Under the pieces are notes generated by a model. The model made no database searches. It was not told the origin of the DNA and saw only the letters and a list, made by a program, of their open reading frames with translations. A program made the translations under genes and the position numbers. Positions 27,863 through 39,300 of a stretch of DNA of 64,000 nucleotides are shown piece after piece (position 1 is the stretch's first letter; the number at the start of each line of letters is the position of its first letter). Where the stretch lies: NCBI RefSeq assembly GCF_001583495.1, contig NZ_LQAQ01000032.1:1-64000 (forward strand), written 5' to 3'. This stretch comes from Flammeovirga sp. SJP92 (GTDB taxonomy: Bacteria > Bacteroidota > Bacteroidia > Cytophagales > Flammeovirgaceae).

Positions 27863-28750
27863 GTGAAACATAGCTTATCATACTATATCGTCAAATTAGT
27901 ACTTCAGCTTAAAGGAATAAAAAAGGATTTCAGTAAAGATCCTATTGACTATCAGAAAATAAGAAAGGAGGATATATACCATCCCAAAGGACGATTTTTC
28001 AAACAAAAAGGGATTAGCAATTTTCAGCTACTCCATTCAAAAATCACAGAAGTTCAGCTTAATGAAAATAGCGAATCTGTCGTACTTTTCCTTCATGGCG
28101 GTGCCTTTATTTCTGGGCCTGCAGCACATCATTGGGATGCCGTAAAATCAATTGTAAAGAAAACCAGTTCAACAGTGTGGTTTTGTAATTACCCTAAGGC
28201 TCCTGAACATAAGATTGTTTCAATCTCTGAGAATATTGATCATGTTTATGAAGAACTTGTCAATCGTTACCCCAACAAAAAAATTATCCTATTGGGTGAT
28301 TCTGCTGGTGGAACATTGGCCACAGCACTCACACAAAGGTTAGTCCTTAAAAATAAAAAATTACCTGTAAAAGTGATTCTACTTTCCCCAGTTATGGATG
28401 CTTCTATGAGTAATAATGAGATTGAGAAAGTAGAATTGAAAGATCCTATGCTATCTAAAATTGGTGTGCGAAGTGCTAAAAAATTATGTGCTGATGAGAA
28501 TTTGGATGATCCTGAAATTTCTCCTCTAAATGGTAGTTTTGATGGTTTCCCCTCTTGCTTATTTTTAATGGCTGAAAATGATGTCACTTACCCCGATCAA
28601 GTTTTGACTGTTGAAAAAATGAAATCTTCTGGTATCGATTTGGAAGTGATTAATGGTGAAGACATGCCTCATATTTGGGCTTTTCTTCCTGTAATGGAGG
28701 AAGGAAAAAGAGCTTTTGAAGTCATCATTTCTCACATTAAAATGGTTTAA
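27863..28750 (+). CDS. Alpha/beta hydrolase, HSL-type esterase/lipase
   Basis: 295 residues with the hormone-sensitive-lipase signature: oxyanion-hole motif FLHGGAF (~75-81), nucleophile elbow GDSAGG (~145-150), the likely acid in MAENDVTYPDQ and the catalytic His in MPHIWAF near the C-terminus. It has no signal peptide, so it probably acts in the cytoplasm on short-chain acyl or acetyl esters. The best start is a GTG at 27863 (MKHSLSYYIVKL), immediately after the preceding hairpin; start assignment is moderately sure. No partner gene points to a substrate. A terminator follows directly. Confidence 0.85.
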   Translation: MKHSLSYYIVKLVLQLKGIKKDFSKDPIDYQKIRKEDIYHPKGRFFKQKGISNFQLLHSKITEVQLNENSESVVLFLHGGAFISGPAAHHWDAVKSIVKKTSSTVWFCNYPKAPEHKIVSISENIDHVYEELVNRYPNKKIILLGDSAGGTLATALTQRLVLKNKKLPVKVILLSPVMDASMSNNEIEKVELKDPMLSKIGVRSAKKLCADENLDDPEISPLNGSFDGFPSCLFLMAENDVTYPDQVLTVEKMKSSGIDLEVINGEDMPHIWAFLPVMEEGKRAFEVIISHIKMV

Positions 28751-28754
28751 AAAA

Positions 28755-28790
28755 AATATAACCCCAAAACCGAGGCTTTGGGGCTATATT
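28755..28790 (+). terminator. Terminator of the alpha/beta hydrolase gene
   Basis: A stem of 14 positions with one mismatch (AATATA-A-CCCCAAA paired with TTTGGGG-C-TATATT) preceded by an A run, directly after the stop codon. The following ~200 bp hold nothing I can assign. Confidence 0.75.
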
Positions 28791-28995
28791 TATTATTCAG
28801 TACTGAGACAAAATAGCGTGCACTACGAATGAAGTCATGGGCTGGTGATACCAACTTCAACAATACTAAAGTGATGTTTTCTCTTGTAACCTTCAAGACT
28901 TCAGACTTGATTAAGTTTTGGTAACACACCTGCCCATAGTTTTAAATATGGTGCATGAAACCTCTTTTTTTGCCCTTATACTTTATGTATTACTG

Positions 28996-29086
28996 GTACA
29001 CTATACACCGTACAGTGTGTACGGTGTATAGTGTACAAGCTGTACGGTGAATAGCGTACTTTGGGTACAGTGGGTAGTGTACGAGA
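28996..29086. repeat. Perfect 19-bp hairpin and 23-bp tandem repeats
   Basis: GTACACTATACACCGTACA (28996-29014), loop GTG, then its exact complement (29018-29036). The complement arm is the start of three degenerate 23-bp direct repeats (29018-29040, 29041-29063, 29064-29086), each with GTAC at both ends of a GTACGGTG.ATAG.GTAC-like core. It lies between the ends of two convergent genes. Confidence 0.8.
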
Positions 29087-29093
29087 CATCCCC

Positions 29094-29246
29094 TTTCTTA
29101 ATCAAGAATGAAAAAAATGGTTCTTGATGTGGTTCGTGTGGACGTTGCAATGCAACATCCCTACAACGGAATCCTTCATAAAGGATTTTCTACCAAAAAT
29201 TAAAAGTAGGCTGTAGAGACAAACTGTATTACAACATCCACTGAAC
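29094..29246. repeat. Dispersed palindromic repeat, copy 3 (inverted pair)
   Basis: A left arm near 29127-29167 (GTGGACGTTGCAATGCAACA then TCCCTACAACG) and a right arm near 29208-29246 (ending TTACAACATCCACTGAACC) form an imperfect ~40-bp inverted repeat. The left arm and its flank resemble 2499-2585 and the right arm resembles 22336-22372. Confidence 0.6.
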
Positions 29247-29257
29247 CACCATAAAAA

Positions 29258-32200
29258 CTACTTTATGATAAACTTCTTGTATTTAGCACCTGTTTTTTCG
29301 CCTATGATGTTGACTACATAGACTCCTGTACCTAGGTTGTAATCTGATAGATCAACTTCTATCTCATTTGAACCTTGGTATACCGTTTCATTGAATTCTA
29401 AATACTTCACTCCTGAGATACTAGAGATACTGATTGTAACTACATCATCTTCTAAAACATCTAACTGAAGTGCAAAATCCGTTTCAACAGGGTTAGGATA
29501 TAAGCTGATGCTTTCATCTAACAATTGCTTATCGTTTTCATTCAAGCTAAAGAGCATTGGGTTACTCATCGAACCTTCTCTTTGGTTGGTTTGATAAGTA
29601 AAGTTCTCCACAGTTCCAATTAAGGAATTGGTACTTGACTGATAGTATTTCACCACCAATTCTTCTTCAGTACCTCCACCATAAAAAAGCCCTGTGAAAT
29701 ACCACTCTTGGCTTAATTCATCAAACACAGCATCTATTACACCAAATAGTTCTTCATCTTGTCCGCTGATGATCAATTGATCCCCTTCAGTTACCGATAA
29801 GTCTTTTAATTTAGCAATCAATGATGCAGAGTGTTCAAACTGAGAAGGCTCCACTGACCATTTTTCGACTGACCTTGTATTACTTCCGTTTTCATACAAG
29901 TTGTCCTTTTCAGGCCATAACTCTTGAACGTCAGTACCGAATGTCATGATAGAGTTGGCATCCAATTGTACCTGATAAGCTTTGAAAGGTTGCATCAATG
30001 CAAGTTGACCTGACCAAACTCCACCTTCAAAAGTAGCGAACTGATTTTGTGTTTTCAATACACCTTCCGTTGGTATATCTCCAATAAAACCAAGCACTTC
30101 GTTGATATTTTGCTCATCTTGGATTGGGGAACCGATCAAATACCATCCTGAAGGATCATTGAGCAAGAAGTTTCTTGTAATATCACCTGACTGATATTTA
30201 CCAGAGAAACGGATGCTTCCTTCATTCTGTACATAAACCCAGTACCCTTGACCGCCTTCCAATGAATCTAAAGTTGAGGCTGACCAACCTTCCACATCAA
30301 ACTGTGTGAAGTTGTTTTTGTCTTTCACCTGATCACCTGCCGTTAATGGATAACCTTGGAAGATTTTGCTTATGCTAGCATCTTCAGGTTGAGCATTTAA
30401 GGAGATCATATTCCAGCCTGATGCTAAGTGAATATACCTTGCTCTTCCTTCCGACTTGTCTACTCTCAATGTATCCGGCAAGCCAGTACGTCCGTACAAT
30501 GTATCCGATTGGAAAGTCACTTCACCAATGGTGTTGTAAGCATCATATTCGTATCCATTAGAAGCATCCAATACTCTAAAATCAACGGATTTACCTCTGT
30601 CTTCTGCATTACCAAAGACTGTAAGGTAAAGCCTTTCGCTATCGATATCTTTCAGCTTTGTCATTTGAGCCAAACCGCGGATTTCATTATCAATCACTGC
30701 AGCAACAATATCATTAGTATCAGCACTTAGGAGCATTTCTGATTGTGCATCTTCAGCAAAACCAACCACACTAATCATTTCCATTGATGACTCATAATCA
30801 CTTGGTTTGAATGACCAGTTGGATAATTCACTGTTCAAATGCACCGTCAAGTAAAGAACTGCAGGAGCAAAACCTTCCACTTGAGCATATACTGTATCAC
30901 GATAAGTCCCTGCCTCTTTTTGGAAGGAATCGAAATTCAAGTACATATCACGTGCTCCATTTCTGAACTGCTGTTGTGCATTATTCTCTAACAGAATATT
31001 ATTTTGGTTCGATAAAGAAATCCAACTTGTATCATATCCTGATAAGGTGAAATACTCAATCTGCTCAAAGTTGGACTTTAACGTCACTTCTACTTGATGT
31101 GTCGCATCCATATCCATAAAGAACTCAATCTCATTGCTAGAGAAATACACTGGTGAATAATTCACTTTAAACTCCCATGTGAATTGCTCTAGATTTTCAT
31201 TCCCTTGGAAATCAATCAACGCAGCAGAATCAATCGTCACGGTTAGCACTTGATCATTTAGAACATCAAGTAATGAATCTGTAATCACGAACTCTAAACC
31301 GCTTCCTGAACAAATCATCTCAAAATCGATTGGATTTAAAGCTGTATCTGTAATAGTGATCAATGAAGAATCCATCAGGTGACAATCCAAGTCTTTGTTG
31401 AAATCAATACTGATTGCATCCCCGATGGATAGGATTCCATCACTTGGCTGTGCAGACCCTACCAATTGAATTGTAGAGCGATCAATTGTACCACTGATAA
31501 TGTTGTATTCTGAATTTCCGTATTCACCACATTCAGCAGTTACTTTGATTTCATAATTACCATCAATGATGCTTTCGTCCTCATGAATATTCCAAACAAA
31601 TGGATAAGTAGGCTCAGGGTAAGTCAGCTTCATCAATTCATAGTAATTACTTAAGCTATCCACATCAACAGACTCTATTTCTGTCCAAGCTTCAGTTCCT
31701 TCCCTTCTGTATTCCAGTGTCAGACCTTCGGTGTAATGATACAAACCGTCCACTTCATAATCTGTTACTTTGATCATCAATAGTTCATTACCATTTTCAT
31801 CGTAATTCACTACAAAATCACTTTCAGGAACGTAAATCGAAACAGGTGAACAAGGCTTGTTGAAATACACTTCATATTCAAGCGTATCGGCTTCATATGT
31901 GCCTTCTCCACATTCAGGTTTCACTACAAATTTCAGATCAGCAAAATCATAGTAAGGATCAACTCTTTCCACAAGGATAGTTCCATAATAAGCCTCACCA
32001 GCATCCAAACCGATAGGGTTCTTTTCATAAGTCAAGCTCGCATGATTTTTATTTTCACCGGCAATTGGCTCAATCGTAAAATAACGTCTATCCGTTGTGA
32101 TATAGCTTCCGTTTCCTACAGAGAAGTGGAGTACCGCTGCTTTATTAGGTTCTACATCATAGATCACATTACTAGCTACAGAAGTATCACTTGATGCGTA

Positions 32201-33322
32201 TCCGGCAGTGAAATCATCACGTTTAGCTGTACCTACTACATAAGGACAAGCAGTTCTACCACCCAATAAATCGAAATAAGGTGTATGGCCTTGGTTCGTG
32301 CCTTTCACAACCATTACAGAATAAAGGTCACCATTATCATCATCATCTAGAACATAACCCACTCTGTAGGCACTGTCGAGCGTTACACTTTCTTTTTCAG
32401 TTAAAGTGATTTGATCATAATGCGTCTCTCTATCTTCTTCGATTACACGCGTACGTGTTTCCATTTCAATACCTGTTTTGATACCTAAATCGAAGTTTTT
32501 CGCCCATTTAATACCTGCAGGAGTAACTTCAGTACCCAACGCAATAGTTGTTGTTTTGGCTCTGAATTGTAATCCGATCTTGTAAGAAAGGTCTGCGGCA
32601 TATTTAGTTTTGATAAAGAATTCACTCTTTCTTGAACCATATTCCATCTCTTTTGTTCTCCATTTCTGAGTAAACGTATTCTGTGTACCCCATTTAGAAA
32701 CAATTTGATTGGTGTTGGCTCCAGCACCGCCAGTGAAAGTCTTATTATCGATTCCTGCACCCTGGTATTGTTCTTTAAACACCTCCATTAAGGCCTCAAT
32801 ATTATCTTGAATTTCATCTACTACCACTGCATCCGTAATAATGTCGTCTTTTAATGAAACATTTGCACTTTCGTAGTTATAATTCTGAGAATCCTTACCT
32901 GGATGTTTATCAATGATCTCACCTTGGTAATCATCATCCAACTTTGCTTCACTAAATACATCTGACAATAATGTATATTCGAACGCCTGCTGTTGTTCAA
33001 TGGCAACATTATTAATGTAATTTTCATACTGCTCAGTCAGAAGATCTGTCCAACCATATTCTGCGTCAAGGTCTTCATTGTATGGTGTGTACACATTTAA
33101 TGTATCATCATCCGTCCAATTACCCCAATGTGCTTCACAGAAAGTAGTCAACTCATCAAACCCTTGGTCTTCTACCAAATTATCTTGCAACAACTCTTTA
33201 CAGATTGCATACATAGGAATGGCATCACGGTTGACGTAAATGTCAATTGCTTCCCAGTTATCACGTGTTACCTCAAAGATTTCTCTATCTTCATCACTTA
33301 AGATTACATTCGGATTATTCAA
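29258..33322 (-). CDS. C-terminal part of a frameshifted giant T9SS surface protein
   Basis: 1354 residues from a TTG at 33322, but this is almost certainly not an independent gene. It has no signal peptide, and its frame stays open with coding-like sequence (TTQWSYTIDHIRQTVYEYDS) upstream of the TTG, overlapping the end of the preceding ORF. An Asp/Glu-rich helical region (~1-220) is followed by beta-rich and Ig-like segments, including a bacterial Ig/SbsA-like region (VGSAQPSDGILSIGDAISIDF, ~600-740). The C-terminus is a T9SS sorting domain (LYPNPVETDFALQLD...KKFIIK). Joined to the next ORF it forms one ~3,840-residue secreted protein. The function is probably adhesive or structural; no enzyme motif is seen. 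Confidence 0.8.
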   Translation of the reverse strand: MNNPNVILSDEDREIFEVTRDNWEAIDIYVNRDAIPMYAICKELLQDNLVEDQGFDELTTFCEAHWGNWTDDDTLNVYTPYNEDLDAEYGWTDLLTEQYENYINNVAIEQQQAFEYTLLSDVFSEAKLDDDYQGEIIDKHPGKDSQNYNYESANVSLKDDIITDAVVVDEIQDNIEALMEVFKEQYQGAGIDNKTFTGGAGANTNQIVSKWGTQNTFTQKWRTKEMEYGSRKSEFFIKTKYAADLSYKIGLQFRAKTTTIALGTEVTPAGIKWAKNFDLGIKTGIEMETRTRVIEEDRETHYDQITLTEKESVTLDSAYRVGYVLDDDDNGDLYSVMVVKGTNQGHTPYFDLLGGRTACPYVVGTAKRDDFTAGYASSDTSVASNVIYDVEPNKAAVLHFSVGNGSYITTDRRYFTIEPIAGENKNHASLTYEKNPIGLDAGEAYYGTILVERVDPYYDFADLKFVVKPECGEGTYEADTLEYEVYFNKPCSPVSIYVPESDFVVNYDENGNELLMIKVTDYEVDGLYHYTEGLTLEYRREGTEAWTEIESVDVDSLSNYYELMKLTYPEPTYPFVWNIHEDESIIDGNYEIKVTAECGEYGNSEYNIISGTIDRSTIQLVGSAQPSDGILSIGDAISIDFNKDLDCHLMDSSLITITDTALNPIDFEMICSGSGLEFVITDSLLDVLNDQVLTVTIDSAALIDFQGNENLEQFTWEFKVNYSPVYFSSNEIEFFMDMDATHQVEVTLKSNFEQIEYFTLSGYDTSWISLSNQNNILLENNAQQQFRNGARDMYLNFDSFQKEAGTYRDTVYAQVEGFAPAVLYLTVHLNSELSNWSFKPSDYESSMEMISVVGFAEDAQSEMLLSADTNDIVAAVIDNEIRGLAQMTKLKDIDSERLYLTVFGNAEDRGKSVDFRVLDASNGYEYDAYNTIGEVTFQSDTLYGRTGLPDTLRVDKSEGRARYIHLASGWNMISLNAQPEDASISKIFQGYPLTAGDQVKDKNNFTQFDVEGWSASTLDSLEGGQGYWVYVQNEGSIRFSGKYQSGDITRNFLLNDPSGWYLIGSPIQDEQNINEVLGFIGDIPTEGVLKTQNQFATFEGGVWSGQLALMQPFKAYQVQLDANSIMTFGTDVQELWPEKDNLYENGSNTRSVEKWSVEPSQFEHSASLIAKLKDLSVTEGDQLIISGQDEELFGVIDAVFDELSQEWYFTGLFYGGGTEEELVVKYYQSSTNSLIGTVENFTYQTNQREGSMSNPMLFSLNENDKQLLDESISLYPNPVETDFALQLDVLEDDVVTISISSISGVKYLEFNETVYQGSNEIEVDLSDYNLGTGVYVVNIIGEKTGAKYKKFIIK

Positions 33323-36300
33323 CAGTGAATCATATTCATATACCGTTTGTCGAATATGATCAATAGTATATGACCATTGTGTCGTAATATTTCACCATTG
33401 TCGGTAGTATCTACAGAAACTAAGATATCTCTACCCGCAGCAGCGGCTGTACCAGTCACTAAAACTGGATAACCTATTGCAGTCAGGAACTCTCCATCTT
33501 TACTGTAATACTCCACAAACATTCCTTGGATATAAGGTACTGCAGGATTGATATTCTCTGCCGTAAAAGTGTAATTGAATAAACCATCAGGGCCTGCCTG
33601 TAATTCAATATTTGCTTTCTCCGCATTTGCAGCTGCATTTCTTACAACCACTGTACCGTAATCCAGCACACAAGTGTTTGTATTAATCTGTTCCTCAATT
33701 TGGAAATTGAACTCATAGTCATTTCCTTGAACAAAGACATTCAACCAATCTGGAATTTGGTCAGGTGTTGTGTTTGTTAAATTGAATTCTTCAATAACAT
33801 CCTCAAAACCTGTTACCTGAAGTGTTAAAATCTCAGGGATAACGTGATATTCAAAGTACTTGATACTATCTTCTTCACCCACATATTCTCTTTCTCCACT
33901 TAAGATGGACTCATGAATTCCCTTTACATCAATTTGCTGCGGTCTAGTCGCAAAATAATCCACCACAGACTGAGATATCGGATCTAAAGGTTCAGCTCCA
34001 GAAACTCTCAATGAGTATTCGCCCACAGGCAAACTCAGTTCAAGTAAACCGTTGAGATTCGTGTTGTATTTTTCATACATACAACCTTCCTTCGATTCTA
34101 CCAATACTTCAAAATTATAAGCGCCTAAGCTTCCATGACAGCCATTCACTACATTTACAGCAAAATCATACGTTGTGCTATCTACATAAGAGAACTCTGC
34201 TTTGTCCATGAACAATGCTGCAATCAAAGTGTCTGGCTCCACATTGAAAGAGTAATATCCTTCAGTGCCGTTTTCTAAGTCTTGATCTGATATATCAATG
34301 ACATAATACTCTAAACCTTCCATCGCTAGAGGAACAAAAGAATAGAAACCTGTTCCGTCAGTGATGGATTGTTCAGAAGCTTTCACATCATTGCCCAATA
34401 CGTCTTTATAATGTAAAGTAACTGTTGCTCCTTCCACTGGACAACCTGTGATTGCTTTTGTCACCATACCATTGATGGACTTACCGTCTAAATCATAAAT
34501 GGTTGCAGCTGAATGAACACCTGATTCGGTAATTGTAAACGATTGTGGTGTATTGATTAATCGATGATCATTGTATGAAGCGGTGATTGTATACTCTACA
34601 GAATCGTCTTCATTGAAATAAATCTGATTGAAATCGTAACCACCTACATTATTTGTTTCAGTGACATAGCTGTAAGTGATGTTGTTGTCATCTGTATGTG
34701 TCAACTTGATTTCAGCACCTTCCACCGGTAAATTACCATTTGCTGTAGCCACCAAACCTGTAACACTATTAAGTGCATAAGCATAAGCGCTTGCTACGGC
34801 TTTTGCGCCGTTTGGCACTGAGTTTTTGTATGGAATTACTTCATATAAGTTCAGCGTATTGATTTCAGCCTCACTGTCATAAAACTCATAAGAAGTACCG
34901 TTCGTTAGGCCAATATATTCACCATTACGGAAGATTCTAACTTCATCTAAGTCTTTATCAGCATTAAACTGCCATGATAATTTCACTACAGAATAGTTGG
35001 TCTCTGCCTCTAAACTAGTGATCATATCCACATCACTATTACAACTTCCAAAACTTAAGTTGACTGTACGGTTTGCTGTTGAATTGGTGACTACACTTCC
35101 ATCGATATACCTGAAAGGAGCGACTTTTACAGATCTTGTAAGTCCACAAGAACTTCCATCATTGTCAATGTAATAGAAATCTCTTTCCCATGATTCCAGC
35201 GTATCTACAGCCGCATTGTTGACATATACTATGAAACCATTGATGTATTCCCAATCATAAGTCCACTTTGCACCCAAATGATGCTTGCTATTTCCTGAAG
35301 AGGAAATTGTTCCTAGGGTTGGGAAGTTAGGATAAGCGGCTAGTGTTTTTTCAACCTCATCTGAATAGTACATTGATTGTGCTTCTTCACGGAAATCATG
35401 CACCTTTACTTGATAAGTGTAACTAAATCCTGGCTTACCATCTGTATCTGTATATGAAGTGACATTTGGCGCTAATTCCGTTAAATATTCGCCATCACGA
35501 TATAGTACAAATCCATCGATATAATCATAATCATAAGACCAATCTATCTTTGCTACATTATTATCTGAAGCTACTTGTAGATTTCTTATTGATGCTAACT
35601 GAGGGAAAGTGGCTGTGTCTGTTACTGTTGATGAATAATATTTATCAAAAGCATCTTCACGATAGGCATAAATGGTATACTCATGCCATGTTTCAGGAAT
35701 ACCGGAGGTATCGGTAAAAGTCATTACTTCCGACTCCAATTGCGCTAATAATTTACCATTTCTCTCAATTTTATACCCATCAATATGACCAGCAGGATAC
35801 ATCCAGCTAAGGTTCACTACATTCTGATCTGTAGTAGTTGCCGTAAAGTTTTGAACTACCTGTAGATTAGGGTAAGTAGTGGTTACTGTTGCCTCTTGTG
35901 AGAATGAATTGGATGTTTTATTGTATCCAATTAACTTATACACATAATTAATACCCGGAACTGCTGTTGAATCCACAAATCGATTGGCTTCTTCTGAAGA
36001 AATAGCGGCAATGATATCTCCCGAACGGTAAAGATGGAATTCATCTGCAATACCAGTATACGTCCAACTCAAACGTACTTCATTGGAATCTTGAACAGCA
36101 GTAGCATAGAAACTGCTAATATTACAAATACCTGGGTAAATCACGGAATGATCATACAATAATGTATCTCCATAATAATCCTGTCCATTTGGAATCTCAG
36201 TATAAGATTGAATTCCATAGGTATAAGATTCCCCAGGTAAACCTGTTTTATCCAAGAACTCAAGGGGTTGCCCTTCTAAAAGTTCTATTTTCTCAATTGC

Positions 36301-39300
36301 ATTAAAATCTCTGAACAAGATAAAACCGGTGTAATTTTCAGTGGTTGTAATCCAGTCAATTTTGACTGCATTTTCCTCCTCCACAGCATTTACACTTAGT
36401 GCTACTACTTCTGCAGGAATAGAGTGATCTATTTTTTCTGCAGGATAGCTAATTGTGTTTTGATATTGTGCTTGTAGATGATAAAGTGCAGTGGATAATT
36501 CATTGACATCATAGGTGCCTCCAGCGATTTCATAATTGTCTTTTTCAAGTACAACAACAATTGAATCTACTTCAGATTTACCTGAAATACTTCCATCATT
36601 GAAGTCTTCGAAAATGAAATAACCTTTTTGATCCGAAGCAGTATTCTTACGTTGTATTACTTCTCCATTTACATAAAGTAATGCCATCACATCTACACCC
36701 ATCACAGGAGCTATTCCATCCACGTCTACAATTGTCCCTTCCATTAAGAAATTTCCAGCACTAGAACCAACAGCCGCATAGTTCTTCGACTTTTGGATTT
36801 CGCCAGTGTTTGGGTCTTCGTACACAGCACATAGTTCGTAAATGTAGGAAGCCCCTGCCTCAATTTGATCATCCAAGTAATTTCTATATTGCGTAGGAAG
36901 TGTATCTAACACTGCCCCGTCTCTATAAATTACAAATCGGGCCAAGTGATCCACACGGTGATTCCAAGTAAGCTCAATCATTTCCTCAAGGTTAGTAGTT
37001 GCTGTAAAGCCTGTAGGGTCAACATAAGTCGTTGAAGTACCTGAAAGAGATAATTGACCAGACGTTTTAGAAATATCAACTGGTAATTTTTCTGATGCGA
37101 AGGTGATAATGTACTGTAGCTTAGTAACATTACTTCCTATTCCTGTCAGACCATCTTTGAATTGGTAATCAAAATTACCCGTATACCAATTGGCCACCAC
37201 TACAGTGTCACGACTGCTATTAGAAATTTCAATTCTTGACAGTTGAGCCGCTTCATTTACCCCTAAATTGTTTTGATGAGCAAATCCCCAATTGACATTC
37301 ACAACATTGTTATTCCCTGTAGTAGGATCAAACGCGGCTGAAATCATTAAATCAGCTGAAGAATAATTAATACCAACATTGCTTAATGGGATGGTATTGA
37401 ACGCTGAGACCACTGGATCCTCTGAAAGTGATGTGTTTCTATAGGCTCTAATGTGGTAATTGTACGTTTCACCAAACACCAATGTATTGTCCGTGTATGC
37501 CAAAGCATCATAGACCGCTTCTTTTTTGACATCTGATACTAAAACAGTGTCATCAGCAGCAGAAACACGATAGATATGATAGCCATCAAAGTTATAATTT
37601 GATAACGATAAGTCAATTTCGTCTTCTTGATGCTTCCATACTAAATCAAAACCTTTATCTAAATTGGCCTTACTTTTTGTGAAGTCAAACTCAGGAACAG
37701 GCAATGCTGGTGTTACAAAATCAACAAACTCTAGTCTCGTAGATTTTTCCTCTGAATACTCACTTGCGGTATATAAATAGTAAGTTGCCTTTTCTTCAGG
37801 TAAGAAATCACTCCAGATCATGGAACGGTCTCTTCTTTCAAGGCGTGCCATTTCCTCTTCTTCAGTTGATCCTTCTACAACTCTTGTTATTAGGAAGTGA
37901 TTGAAATCGTAACTTGAAATACCTAGGTTGAATTTCACTTCACCTTTGTTATTTGTAGTCACAGAAAATGAAGTAGGCTTTGGAAGTGATTTTGTACTGA
38001 CATCTGTAATAACAGTTTCATTGTAATTCACTTCATCATGTGTGAATGTACCTGTGATCAACTTGTAATCATATGTAGTATTGGGAGCTACTTTTTCATC
38101 AAAGTACCTCAAACGTACTGGATAATCACTATCATTTGAGCCATCCATATAATAGTTGCTCCATTCGCTGATCAATTCCAATAATTCCCATTCTTCCTCT
38201 GTTTGTTCAGGCAATTTTCTTAAGATATAGAAGACTACTTGATCATTTGGAATCATATCAGGAATAAGGTTGAAGTATATTTCCACTACTGTGGCACTTT
38301 CATTTACACCCAACGACAAAGGATCATAAACTACTGGCAAATCTGCTACAGCATTGAACTCCTCATCCACTAAAACCAATGCCTCATTAATACTTGGTGT
38401 ATCTAAAGAAACATAGAATTCATTGTCCAATAATTCATAATCATAATCTGCTACTTTAATAGAATACGTCAACCCTGTTGAACCAAAATAAAGGTCGTCA
38501 AATGTAAAACCACCTTCAAAATCTGTTGTTGTTGTATCTGAATAAACAACATCATCCAAAATAGCAGAGGCAATGATTCTGGTGTTTTCTAAGGCCCAAG
38601 GTCTTAATGTATCCGCAACATCTACATTACGTCTTCTTCTCCCTCTTCGAATCGTTTCTGCTAGATCAGAAACCAAATGACCACTGATCGAACCAATTCT
38701 TGGTACATCAAGCAATACCTCATCATAGCCATAAATTTCACCGTTTTTGATACCTGCTATTTTATAAGTTTCAGGATCACCATGAATTGGATAAGCATAT
38801 TCATAAGTATCAATGTTTGAACTTAAAAGAGTTACTTGAGATCCATTGTAATAAATAGCCAGCGTATCTATTACCAAGGTATCATTGTCACTGCTCGTTA
38901 AGTTTGTCCAGCTTAATGTAACTGCTCCATCTTTGTACTTACCTGTGATGTCCATATCAAATAAAGCACCATTCGTCTCAGCCAATTCATATATCTCATC
39001 ATGACGAGCATTGTATCTTTTTACAGTATAAGTATTTTCTTCGCCCATCACTAGACCTTCACTTTGGAAATCCTCATACGATTTGCTTCGAGTTCTAGCA
39101 ATCTCAGAGCTGTTCCTGTATACAATATATTGGTCCGTCACATCACTAGAGTCAGCCCATGACAATGTCACTTTTCCTGGATCATTTGTGGTAGCTACAA
39201 GGTCTCCCTCATATAAAGTATTTGTGGACCCTGATGTTCTCAATGTCACACAGACAGGCTCACTAGAACCATATTCTGTAATTTGCAAACGGTAATTTCT

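Noticed and set aside
28747-28929. 60-residue ORF opposite the esterase terminator
   Set aside because: It spans a terminator hairpin and has no coding features.
33319-33400. Programmed -1 ribosomal frameshift in the giant gene
   Set aside because: No slippery heptamer or evident downstream stimulatory stem in the overlap; a one-base deletion explains the data more simply, so it is reported as a frameshift lesion.
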